From Histomonas meleagridis (lineage: Eukaryota > Parabasalia > Tritrichomonadida > Dientamoebidae), in the NCBI GenBank assembly GCA_020186115.1, contig WSYJ01000182.1, forward strand, positions 248,001-312,000: a stretch of DNA of 64,000 bases, given 5' to 3'. The notes under the pieces were generated by a model. The model saw nothing but the letters and a program-made list of their open reading frames with translations. It searched no databases and was not told the DNA's origin. How positions within the stretch are numbered: the stretch's first letter is position 1; every line of letters starts with the position of its first letter. Positions 47,504-56,187 of the stretch are shown here, piece after piece. The position numbers and the translations under genes were made by a program.

Positions 47504-47844
47504 TTTGTTTTATGTTGGACATTTTTCCATAAAATTTAACCTTATTATGATTGAAATAAACTTTTTACTTTAGATAAAAAATTGTTTTAAGCAAATCATT
47601 TCTAAATAATTGATTAAACAAATGTTATATTACATATATTAAATAGAAAATATATAAAATTATTTTACCATATACAAACAAGATTAAATTATGTTCAATA
47701 AAATTATTCCTTTGATTTCTCGTTAAATTGCAATGCTAACTCAATATCACATATAACTAAAATTGCTGTATATATTAACAAAGTTTTGCCCATTTTAAAA
47801 TATCTACAACTATAATGTCAACTTATTGCAAAAAATATCATATA
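47504..47844. other. Intergenic DNA containing one copy of a 75-bp direct repeat
   Basis: Mostly AT-rich. The 47751-47825 copy of the direct repeat lies just left of the mariner element. Confidence 0.5.
47751..47825 (+). repeat. Direct repeat flanking mariner (left copy)
   Basis: About 75 bp, roughly 90 percent identical by eye to 49213-49286 in the same orientation; includes ATATATTAACAA and TTTTGCCCATTT phrases. Confidence 0.75.
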
Positions 47845-47877
47845 GGGTGTTCAAAAAGTCATGACCCCCCCTCCTAT
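47845..47877 (+). repeat. Left terminal inverted repeat of mariner
   Basis: 33 bp, 32 of 33 positions complementary to 49122-49154. Confidence 0.9.
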
Positions 47878-47991
47878 CTCAATGAATAAACAATTTTAGA
47901 TATTCTTGTTTATTTATGTGATATAGTATTCTCCATTGTTTTCTATTATCCACTTCAATCTTTTGATCCATTCCAAGAACACGCTTTGAAG

Positions 47992-48952
47992 CTATTCAAA
48001 ATTGACGTGTTCCCATGCCGTTAAAATTTGAGTTTTTAATTGATGTTTCGATTTTATCTCTTTATCTTCCAAATATTTTTTTAAATAACCAAATAACCAA
48101 AAGTCGCATGGGCTGATGTCAGGAGAATAAGGTGGGTGCGGAATGGATTTAAGCTTTATTTGATTTAATTTTTGTTGAACTAAATTTCCTTTGTGAACTT
48201 TACAATTGTCCATATGAATCATCATTTGATCTAAGTCCAATTGATCCTCATCCTCATTTGTATTTTTAATTATTTCTTCAATAATATTATCGATGAAATA
48301 GCGTTGATTATATTTTTTTTTTTTTTTTAGAAAATCAATGCATAATAGGGAATTTCCATTGAAGAACATTGTCAGCATGATTTTTTCACTGTCAATTTTC
48401 TTTTGGGTACGGGTTGGCACTTCATCTCGTGATGCTGCATACATATAAGAACTTTGATAATTAACATAAAACCATTCCTCCTCCCCAGTCATTATATTAA
48501 TGAAATTTTTTCTTTTCCGCTTTTTTTCTAATATTTTTTAAAATTGATTTTGACATATCGACTCTTTCCAATTTTTGTTCTTCCGTCAAATCATGGGGGG
48601 ACCCATTTCCTAGTGAAGCGCCTCAGCCCCATGTCCTCATAAAGAACTTTTAATACAGTATTTGGAGTCACTGATAATTGCTTTGGGATTAAGCGGGCTG
48701 AAATAAATGGTTGCTTTTGAAGAATTTTTTGAAATTGGATGAACAAGATCAGATGGGGGTCTCCCCTGTACGTTCCTCATCAAGGCATGAAAAGTCACCA
48801 TTTTTTGAATTTTCTACACCACCTTTTGACTGTACTTATATGAACTGTATTATTTCCCAAGACAGTGAACATTTCTCTGTATATGGCTTTTGTATCTTTT
48901 TTCCTGAGAGGAAGAGAAATTTAATAATGAATCTTTGTTCGACGGCATCCAT
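47992..48952 (-). pseudogene. Mariner transposase remnant (DD34D)
   Basis: The C-terminal 166 codons are open and contain H-M-D-N-C-K-V-H as the second catalytic Asp block and P-Y-S-P-D-I-S-P-C-D-F-W-L-F as the third; exactly 34 residues separate the two Asp, the mariner DD34D signature. Upstream, M-D-A-V-E-Q-R-F-I-I-K-F (start at 48952), a helix-turn-helix piece (T-V-K-R-W-C-R-K-F-K-K-W) and V-T-P-N-T-V-L-K-V-L-Y-E-D-M-G-L can still be read, but in three different frames with stops. Several indels, so no functional protein. Confidence 0.88.
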
Positions 48953-49121
48953 GAAAAAAAGTGACGGTTCTTCTCAAATTTTTTGCGTCACCAAAATTTA
49001 AATTAAATTTTTCTCGATATGCAATTAATCAAAAATCACATATTTCACATATATAAGATCTTCATTAACTATATTTTAATATTATATGAATATTTTATTT
49101 ATAAACTAATCACAGCCCATA

Positions 49122-49154
49122 ATAGGAGGGGGGGTCAGGACTTTTTGAACACCC
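49122..49154 (-). repeat. Right terminal inverted repeat of mariner
   Basis: Inverse copy of 47845-47877, one mismatch (C for A after AAAAAGTC). Confidence 0.9.
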
Positions 49155-49212
49155 TATATAATTAAAACGACATCATTGTAAATTTTTTTGATATTTTTTT
49201 TTCTATACACAG

Positions 49213-49286
49213 ATATAACTAAAATTTCTGTATATATTAACAATGTTTTGCCCATTTAAAATATCTGCAATCATAATATCAACTTA
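49213..49286 (+). repeat. Direct repeat flanking mariner (right copy)
   Basis: Second copy of the 47751-47825 repeat, with a few substitutions and one 1-bp deletion. It ends ~50 bp before the stop of the importin-beta-like gene, so it may be part of that gene's 3' region. Confidence 0.75.
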
Positions 49287-49337
49287 AAGTGAAAAGCAAA
49301 TAATTAAAACAACATCTTTCAGTATATTTTATTTATA

Positions 49338-51890
49338 TCACAACCTTTGAATTTTTTTCAGTAATTTTTCGCTTTGTTCCACTATCGGGTCGCTAAGTGT
49401 CAATCCATGACTCATTAAATATCTCAATTCCTTAGATTGCAACTGGATATTATATTTACTGTTAGTTGCATCTATTAGCGCGTCAACCATTTTATATATT
49501 TCGGATATATTTTCTTCATCGTACGCCTCCGAATACCAAATTTTTTTAATGAACACGATGAAGCATCTTATGAACTCATTATCATCTCTTTTTATTATAT
49601 CATTTGCCATGAACAATGAAGTAAATCCAACAGCAATTGCGCTGAACAAATTCTTTACCTCATCAGTTCTATTATCCATAGTATATATTTTAGTTAATTC
49701 CATTAACTTATTCAAGTAACGAATTTTTAATTCTTCAGGGATAACATTATAATGTTTTCGTAATATTAACCCAATCGATCGTACAACATTTGCATAATAA
49801 TCTCTTTTGTTGTCGACGTTTGGATCTTCCAATAAGTTATACAGTTGTTCAAGTGGTTGATTAAGAATATCAAAATTAATTGGCGCATTAATTTGAAAGA
49901 AAAAGTCACCAATAGCTATAGCTGATAATCCCATAATTAATGGGTTACCACAATGAATTGTCATTTTAAATGCGTCGAATATTTCTTCTCGAAAGTCAAA
50001 AAAATCTTGATCAGAATAGAACATACGTGAAAGATTTTGAAGTGCGTTTTCGATTAATTCGAATTTTTGGTTACGTATTATATTAACAAATAACTCATAT
50101 AACCTTGGTAATATATAATGTATTCCTTTTTTTAATTTTAATATTATGTCTCCAAGTAATTTCATTATTCCTATTTCTTTTAATGTCACATATGATATAG
50201 TAAAAGGATTTTGTAATATTTCATATAATTGTTGTAAATTAAGTTCAAGTAATTGCTTAAGTTTTACTTCTGTGATATGTATTCCATTTTTATTGATTAA
50301 ATGTGTTAAAATATCATATGGTTTATCAACTATTTCACTTTGTTGAATTAGTTCACTATTGTTCATCATTTCAAATAGTTTTATATAGTTATCATAATTG
50401 CCTTCGTTAATTTCATTAGTAAAACTTTCGATAATTGTAATTAATAAATCAATGATTTCGATCGTAACGATAATGTTTCGTGACATGTTTTCAGCAATGG
50501 TCGCAAATATTTGCGGTAAAATATTCGGATTAGAAATAATGATTGGATGTGATGATGAGATTCGTTTTAATGTATAAAATGCTATTTGACTAATGCGTGG
50601 ATTAGCATTTGAACATTTTATTAATATGTATGAAGAAATAGATTGCGTAATGAAATCATTTAATTCGTTATTAGAAATTGGATAACATAAAGCTGATATC
50701 CCATAAAGTGCAGAGATTTCGCCAGAAATTGGTATATCCTTTTGATTCATTACAAAATTAACAACGCATCGGAAAGTAAGTTCTGGATTGGCACGAAATA
50801 GATCACATATTACTTCATAAGCATAATAATAGACGGAATTTTCAAAATCTTTATCGTCGATAACACTTTCACTATTAGCAACAAGAGTATCCAACAATGG
50901 ATTGATAAGACCTTTGGTTGCTTCAAACATAAAGTTATTAGGATAAACTTGTTGTTCATTGTCGGATTGACCGTTAACATTGTTGCACTTTTTTTTTAAG
51001 TCAAACTCAAAAAGTGCAAAGCGATGCCAAAAGTTGATGGAAACATATTTATAGATACTGCTAAAGCCTTTCATTACAGTTTCAAATACGTACTGCATGA
51101 ACATACTGGCATGGCTATAAAATTCACAAAGAAATTGATACATTATAAAATGAAAGATTCGATATAATTCAAGATTTGCCCTGGGAAAACAAATGTTAAG
51201 GGAATGAAGAACTTGCATTACCCTGTCATTGGAATCAAAAACTTTTGGCATACATTTAATGAATGAAAGAAGACATTGACCACAAACAACATAATTTTCT
51301 ATATGAAGATCTGGAGCTTCAAGATTTCTTAGTAAAAAAGGCATAAGGACTTGGGTGATTTTTGGATCCCATCTATCAACAACAAATTTTAGCTTCATGT
51401 CAAAAATTTCGGTAAAAACCTTAATTACACCGGTCCATGACTTTATGTAAGCATTCGTGCTTAAGCATCTGAGTAAAATTGGAAATAAATTAAAATTCTC
51501 CTCTAATTTAAATACTAAAGCAATAACAAAGGCAGACATATTTTTGACTGCAGGCCATGGAGCAGAAAGATGAAGGATAGTCGAATTCTCGATTCTGCAT
51601 CTAATTGATTCCATATCACTTGAATTCCAATTTTGTTGAATGACTTTAAATGGTAAATTTGGTTGTTCTGAAATTGCACGACGAATCAAAATGAGTGCTT
51701 GCATGTAAATTCTTTCGTTTCCTTGTGGAAATTCTAGAGCACTTGCACATAGATCCATTAAAACTATTATTTTGGTAGTGAACAATTTATGAAGAACTTC
51801 AAATGAATTTTTCCTTTCTTCTTCATTTTCACTATTTATTTGCATCAAAAACACTAAGAAATCTTCAAATGAAGGAATATACTCCTCCAT
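49338..51890 (-). CDS. Importin-beta1-like karyopherin
   Basis: 850 aa of HEAT-type helices. The N-terminus (SFEDFLVFLMQINSENEEERKNSFEVLHKLF) is an importin-beta N-terminal pattern. LEAPDLHIENYVVCGQCLLSFIKCMPKVFD, INFWHRFALFEFDLKKK followed by an acidic/polar linker (NNVNGQSDNEQQ), and FRCVVNFVMNQKDIPISGEISALYGIS fit the order seen in importin-beta1/Kap95 (F-W-s-x-x-x-x-x-E-x-x-L then an acidic loop). Length (~850) suits importin beta1 rather than the ~1,000-aa importin-4/5 of this window. It would carry NLS cargo via importin alpha. Divergence is high, so the exact paralogue is tentative. Stop TGA followed by a TAAATAAA signal. Confidence 0.7.
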   Translation of the reverse strand: MEEYIPSFEDFLVFLMQINSENEEERKNSFEVLHKLFTTKIIVLMDLCASALEFPQGNERIYMQALILIRRAISEQPNLPFKVIQQNWNSSDMESIRCRIENSTILHLSAPWPAVKNMSAFVIALVFKLEENFNLFPILLRCLSTNAYIKSWTGVIKVFTEIFDMKLKFVVDRWDPKITQVLMPFLLRNLEAPDLHIENYVVCGQCLLSFIKCMPKVFDSNDRVMQVLHSLNICFPRANLELYRIFHFIMYQFLCEFYSHASMFMQYVFETVMKGFSSIYKYVSINFWHRFALFEFDLKKKCNNVNGQSDNEQQVYPNNFMFEATKGLINPLLDTLVANSESVIDDKDFENSVYYYAYEVICDLFRANPELTFRCVVNFVMNQKDIPISGEISALYGISALCYPISNNELNDFITQSISSYILIKCSNANPRISQIAFYTLKRISSSHPIIISNPNILPQIFATIAENMSRNIIVTIEIIDLLITIIESFTNEINEGNYDNYIKLFEMMNNSELIQQSEIVDKPYDILTHLINKNGIHITEVKLKQLLELNLQQLYEILQNPFTISYVTLKEIGIMKLLGDIILKLKKGIHYILPRLYELFVNIIRNQKFELIENALQNLSRMFYSDQDFFDFREEIFDAFKMTIHCGNPLIMGLSAIAIGDFFFQINAPINFDILNQPLEQLYNLLEDPNVDNKRDYYANVVRSIGLILRKHYNVIPEELKIRYLNKLMELTKIYTMDNRTDEVKNLFSAIAVGFTSLFMANDIIKRDDNEFIRCFIVFIKKIWYSEAYDEENISEIYKMVDALIDATNSKYNIQLQSKELRYLMSHGLTLSDPIVEQSEKLLKKIQRL

Positions 51891-52488
51891 TTCTGGTTTG
51901 GAAAATTATGACCTTTTACTGGCACTTTTATCAAATACACCAATCCTAAAAGGAAAAATATTTACTTATCACCACTCTCATCAGCTGAGAGTTCATTAAT
52001 GAATCGCTGTTTAGTGATGTTGAAATTCATACAAGTATTTTTTTGAAAATTATTAATAGATGTTTTTTTAAAATGTTTAAAAAGATTCAAACTTTTGATT
52101 GAAGACATTACTTCAAATTAAAGCAATTGAACTTGTTATTTATTACATAAGATTATTTATTCCAAAATAATGCATTAAAAATTTCATATTAAAACTAGAT
52201 GAATAATTTTCATGATATCACATTAAAAAATATCTTACAAAAACTTGCGATAAATAGCAGGAGAAGTAGAAAGAAAAAGTGATAAATCTAACATATGTTA
52301 TTACAAAAAGCCCAAAATTCATAACAAGGCTATAAGTTTTTACATTCTTAGAAACAAGATTGTAACTTATCAAAACATACTAAGAATTTACAAAGATGAT
52401 CACAAAAAGATATTTTCAACAAATTATTTTTTAAAGTGATTTTTAAAGTAGTACAACCACTTGTAATCACTGGCTACTGATGTTTCTT
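51891..52488. other. AT-rich intergenic DNA
   Basis: No supported gene. ACTCTCATCAGCTGAGAGT at about 51974-51992 is a near-perfect inverted repeat (CTCTCA...TGAGAG) just upstream of the importin-beta-like gene and may be a regulatory site. Confidence 0.4.
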
Positions 52489-52884
52489 CTAACTTTGATT
52501 GGTAAAATCAAATTCAAGCTGATCCCAATCAAATTCAAGCTGATCCCAATCAAATTCATCTGACCCAAAGTATGAAAATGGGAACAGATCTGTTTCTTTG
52601 CTTACTTGTTGCATCATTTTTTCTTTGGTAACGTTATCTTGTTGTTGTATAAATTCAGAATTATTTCTGATGTCTGTTTGCTGTACAATTTCTTCCTCTG
52701 CAACATTGTGTACTTGCTGCAGAAAATTACTTCGAATATTGTTGCCTATTTGTTCAAGTCTCTGTAAGTCATTAGAATTGGCGTTGATCTTTTGATTCAC
52801 TAGAGGAATCGTTACAACCATCCCATTCGGCGCCGTAACTGTTATTGATTTAATTTTTCTCGAGCCCGAACTCTTTTGTCTCAT
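52489..52884 (-). CDS. Hypothetical protein with acidic-aromatic C-terminal repeat
   Basis: 131 aa, family not recognised. The basic N-terminus (MRQKSSGSRKIKS) leads into a short strand-like ITVTAPNGMVVTIPLV, then a Gln/Asn-rich helical stretch (about 30-100). The tail has a perfect 21-bp, 7-residue duplication (F-D-W-D-Q-L-E twice, then F-D-F-T-N-Q-S). Alternating Phe/Trp/Leu with Asp/Glu is the hallmark of acidic transcription-activation domains, so a transcription cofactor is a reasonable guess; no DNA-binding domain is visible. The initiator TCACTTCATTTTC ends 3 nt before the ATG, a 14-nt leader. Stop TAG. Confidence 0.62.
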   Translation of the reverse strand: MRQKSSGSRKIKSITVTAPNGMVVTIPLVNQKINANSNDLQRLEQIGNNIRSNFLQQVHNVAEEEIVQQTDIRNNSEFIQQQDNVTKEKMMQQVSKETDLFPFSYFGSDEFDWDQLEFDWDQLEFDFTNQS

Positions 52885-52887
52885 TAC

Positions 52888-52900
52888 GAAAATGAAGTGA
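52888..52900 (-). promoter_or_regulatory. Initiator TCACTTCATTTTC
   Basis: On the coding strand of the 52489-52884 gene, A+1 at about 52898. It is a near-exact match to the trichomonad consensus TCAYTWYTCATTA in its first half and is shared with actin. Confidence 0.55.
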
Positions 52901-53443
52901 TGGAGTGTTCAGCACTCAGAACCAAAATCTTTGTGACACTTTCAATTCAATTTATAGTAAACTATTAAAAAATTCAATGCAAGCGCGTTTGTTGTAAGGC
53001 CTTACACTCATCACTTCACCTTGTTAAATTTAGGAAAGAATCATTAAAAAAATTATTTATCAATAAAAGCCAATAGCTAAAAAAAATATAGGATGCTTTA
53101 GCATCCAATTTAAGAGAAATTGGTAATAAATAGTGCGAATTTTTATGAACAAAATTATTAAAAAATAAATATATATAAAACATGCAACACAGACAAAAAA
53201 AAATCCTAAAAGTATTAAAGGAATTGATTTGTTGATTAAAATATTATTAAATTAAATTTATAAATTTTATTGATAATCAACAGATCTGTTCATTAATTTA
53301 AAAGGAAAACTGACACCACAAAAATTATTTCATATTTTGATATAAATTTAAAAATTCAGTATACTAATTTATTTTTTTTTCCTAATTAATTTTTTTTTTT
53401 AATGAAAAGATATATATTCATACACTAGATAAATCAAAAAAAA
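52901..53443. other. AT-rich intergenic DNA
   Basis: Contains TAGTAAACTATTA near 52962 (related to the GTAAACTATTCAA element) and poly-A/T runs, including the T8 terminator-like run of the tRNA gene. No coding feature. Confidence 0.45.
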
Positions 53444-53515
53444 TGTCTCCGGGCAGGATCGAACTGCCGTCAAGAGCGTGTTAAACTCCTATTCTAACCA
53501 TTAGACTACGGAGAC
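53444..53515 (-). tRNA. tRNA-Val (anticodon AAC)
   Basis: 72 nt, minus strand, no intron. Acceptor stem GTCTCCG/CGGAGAC pairs fully and is followed by discriminator A. D-arm contains AATGGTTAGA. Anticodon stem GGAGT/GCTCT encloses the loop TTAACAC, anticodon AAC, decoding GTT and (as inosine) GTC/GTA valine codons. T-arm GGCAG-TTCGATC-CTGCC is perfect. Internal A and B boxes for RNA polymerase III are in place (TAGTCTAATGG; GTTCGATCC). A run of eight T follows on the coding strand as terminator. CCA is not encoded. Confidence 0.95.
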
Positions 53516-53926
53516 TTCTGATATTTATGTTCAAAAACATCACTTATATTTATAATAAAACAGAATGAAGTAATCAGATGATATTTTATTCATATCATTT
53601 TTTCAATTCGAATTTATAATCCAATTATATTTTAATTTATCTCACAATAATGCGTTATAATGTTAAGCAGGATGAATTTTACATAAATATTTCAAAATAT
53701 TATTCTGTAATTCATTAAAAAAATATTCCAATCCGTCAAAAATAAATATTACTCTATATAGTTGTCTATTGTATTTCAACAGGTAGAGATAAAGAACTGA
53801 TAATTTGTTATATTCAACCGCTTATTATATGACGCTTTTTATATACACCGTTTTGAAAACCATTTTTGAATATACAATTGAAATTTAAGGCGGTTATTTT
53901 TTTGAGTCAAAAAAGTGACCATATAA
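53516..53926. other. Intergenic DNA with Mo25 promoter motifs
   Basis: AT-rich. Near the right end are CAACCGCTTATTA (53816), ACACCGTTTTG (53846) and GGCGGTTATTTTTTTGAGTC...GTGACC (53890-53919), the same CGGTT plus TGACC combination as at other genes. Confidence 0.45.
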
Positions 53927-54916
53927 ATGAGCTCTTCCTCAAACGCGAAACCTCTGAAGGTTGTTAACAAAACAGTAATAGCATTAACTGCTTATCCACA
54001 ATTCTTAGGTGACCCAACAAATTTAGAAGAATTACAAAAAAAGATAAATCGTTATTTTGCCCAAATGGTAGAAATCTTATTTAAAAAGAAGGATGGCGAT
54101 GAAAGTGATTCAACTGCGTTCCAATTAGCAAACGAAATCGGACATTCGAATTTAATAATGCTTGGATTAGATAATTTATTAAATTTATCTTCTGAACAAA
54201 GAAAGCAATTTGCAATTATCTTTACGGGATCCATTGCACAGCAATCTCAAAGTGAACATCCAGTTGCTACTTGGATTCAAAATAACCCAACAGTTATAGA
54301 TAAAATCCTTTCTTTTTATGACCATCCAGAACTTGCTGTTTGCACCGGAGAAATGCTTAGGCAATGTGCTCGATATGAAGGCCCTGCAAAAGAGCTCTTA
54401 ACCGACCAAAGGCTTGATAAATTATTCACATATTTCTTTGCTCCTAATTTCGATGTTTCAGCAGATTCATTTGCAACGTTTCGAGAGTTGCTTCTTAACG
54501 CACCACAAGCCGAAGAATTTTTAAAGGCGAACAATGAATCAATAATCAAACGTCTTCACAGCACATTGATTGAAGAGAATTATGCTATGTGCCGCCAAAC
54601 TTTGAAGCTGATAGGAGAGATCATAATTACTTATCAAAGCTTCCAAGAAACGTATTTGGCAGATCCGCGAAATTTGATGGTCATCATGGACTTGATGGCG
54701 TCTTCGTACCATAACATATCGATGGAAGCCTTCCACGTGTTCAAATTGTTTGTTGTTAATGAGCATAAGCCGGAGTCGATTGTGAAGATTCTCCGTGCAA
54801 ATGCAGAAAAATTGATTCCTTACATCAACGACTTGCTCGGAGAGGTTGAGGACGAAGATTTGAAGATAGAAAAGGATTATTTATTGATGCAGCTTGGAAT
54901 GCTTATTCCTAAATAA
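53927..54916 (+). CDS. CAB39: Mo25/CAB39 family scaffold protein
   Basis: 329 aa, usual Mo25 length. Armadillo-like helical-repeat scaffold that binds and activates STRAD/LKB1 and GCK-type kinases, and acts in morphogenesis networks in protists and fungi. Family landmarks run in order: LGDPTNLEELQKKINRYFAQMVEILF, GLDNLLNLSSEQRKQFAIIF, ICTGEMLRQCARYE-like VCTGEMLRQCARYEGPAKELL, FDVSADSFATFRELL, AMCRQTLKLIGEIII, and YHNISMEAFHVFKLFVVNEHKPESIVKIL (family N-I-q-x-E-A-F-H-V-F-K-v-F-V-A-N-P-x-K-p). The start is the first ATG; there is no initiator, but Myb-like CGGTT elements lie upstream. Stop TAAA. Sits downstream of the tRNA-Val gene. Confidence 0.96.
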   Translation: MSSSSNAKPLKVVNKTVIALTAYPQFLGDPTNLEELQKKINRYFAQMVEILFKKKDGDESDSTAFQLANEIGHSNLIMLGLDNLLNLSSEQRKQFAIIFTGSIAQQSQSEHPVATWIQNNPTVIDKILSFYDHPELAVCTGEMLRQCARYEGPAKELLTDQRLDKLFTYFFAPNFDVSADSFATFRELLLNAPQAEEFLKANNESIIKRLHSTLIEENYAMCRQTLKLIGEIIITYQSFQETYLADPRNLMVIMDLMASSYHNISMEAFHVFKLFVVNEHKPESIVKILRANAEKLIPYINDLLGEVEDEDLKIEKDYLLMQLGMLIPK

Positions 54917-55971
54917 ACATACACACACCAAATTAAAATGAAACTCGAAATAAAAAACTAAAAAAGAAATATTTTTATGTTAAAAGTTTTGATTTTTTGT
55001 TGTTTTAAAATTTTTGAAAAATTATTGAGTCACTTTAAATAAACTTTTCAAATTGCATTTCATTGATCATAATCAAAAAAATGAAAATGAAATTATAGGA
55101 ATAGAAACTTTTACATATATTTTAAAGAATGAATTTGTAATAAGACTTAAGGTTATGTTTCAAAAACTATAATTTTTTATAATATGAAATTAAAAAATTT
55201 TCCAAAAAATTAGGATCTAGTCAATACCAATTGTAAAAATCATTGAAAATTGGTAAAATGAATATAAATGCATATGGATTTGCCTAAAACACTTAAAATG
55301 TCCGTAAAAATTGGAACCAAAGAAAGTAAAAATCAATCCTTTTGATCTTCCATTAATTGAATAGATAATAGGTTGGATGATGTGTTCATGATTATCGAAT
55401 ATTTGATCTGATTTTCATTCAGGACATTAGCTTAGAGTTTCTCTTTCCATACAATGCGGATTATTTATTTGCAATAAGTTCTAAAGACCAGATAAATCAT
55501 AGAAGATGTCGTGTTCTTGTGAAACTATTACATTCATTGACATAAAAAAAAATATCTGAATTTGATAACAAATAATGATATATATATTATCTTTAATCAA
55601 AAATTTAAAATTTTTTGTCTTATAATAGATGTAGATTTCTATATTCCATTTTAATCTGTTCGTGGGATAATTTATCTATTTTCCATTCATTATCAGTCGA
55701 ACAGAAAAAACTCTGTTATATATTAAAGGCATAGTGACTGTCTATTATGAACTCACCTTTGATAAAAGTTAGTTCATTCTTTATTAAATATGCCAAGCAG
55801 ATAAAATCATATCAAAAAGTTGAATTTGAATGGATATTGCCCAATTTTTAAATGGTCAGTGAGGGGTTTTTTTGAGGGGGTTATTCCTTTGTGTCAAACA
55901 TCCCCCAACAAACATTTGTTTAATTGAAATTTTCAATGAAGTGAATCGTTTTTACATGCAGCCTTTCTTCT
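54917..55971. other. AT-rich intergenic DNA before split-ankyrin gene C
   Basis: More than 1 kb with no recognisable gene. Around 55350-55520 and 55850-55890 (GAGGGGTTTTTTTGAGGGGG) the sequence is less A/T-extreme; the latter is a G-rich direct repeat. Confidence 0.45.
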
Positions 55972-55984
55972 TCATTTTTCATTA
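55972..55984 (+). promoter_or_regulatory. Consensus initiator TCATTTTTCATTA
   Basis: An exact match to the Trichomonas initiator consensus TCAYTWYTCATTA, overlapping the A of the ATG at 55984, with A+1 at 55974 giving a 10-nt leader. This is strong support that the gene below is transcribed as a real gene, not a relic. Confidence 0.75.
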
Positions 55985-56172
55985 TGCAAAGCAATCTTAA
56001 TCCGACACCAGCAACAAACGAGATTGAGAATGAAGCTGAATATGTTACAAATCAATCTATGCATTTGCAAATCCCTAACTCACTCATGCAAATAATTATT
56101 GATCTTAACCAAGAAAACCTCAAGTTATCGATTGAAAATACAATGAAATTATATGACACACAGAATCCTTAA
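55984..56172 (+). CDS. Split-ankyrin gene C, first exon
   Basis: 62 codons from an ATG with a perfect initiator. N-terminal 30 residues are Asn/Glu/Thr-rich; SLMQIIIDLNQENLKLSIENTMKLYD (about 33-58) is the same helix pair that opens gene B's conserved part (LENIIFSLSDENIGAAIQSTLNLYD). After D-T-Q-N-P the frame stops; ankyrin modules begin ~20 bp later. Compared with genes A and B the whole DUF3447-like region is absent, so gene C is a shortened or differently built member. Confidence 0.6.
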   Translation: MQSNLNPTPATNEIENEAEYVTNQSMHLQIPNSLMQIIIDLNQENLKLSIENTMKLYDTQNP

Positions 56173-56187
56173 ATCCTGATAATTAAA

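Larger units (their letters stand above)
47845..49154 (-). mobile_element. Mariner-family DNA transposon, inactive
   Basis: About 1.31 kb bounded by 33-bp terminal inverted repeats (GGGTGTTCAAAAAGTC, then A/C-TGACCCCCCC-TCCTAT) with one mismatch, and flanked by TA on both sides (TATA|GGG and CCC|TATA), the mariner target duplication. Internal DNA is less AT-rich than the host. It carries the transposase remnant listed separately. The near-perfect ends mean the insertion is relatively recent even though its transposase is broken. Confidence 0.92.
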
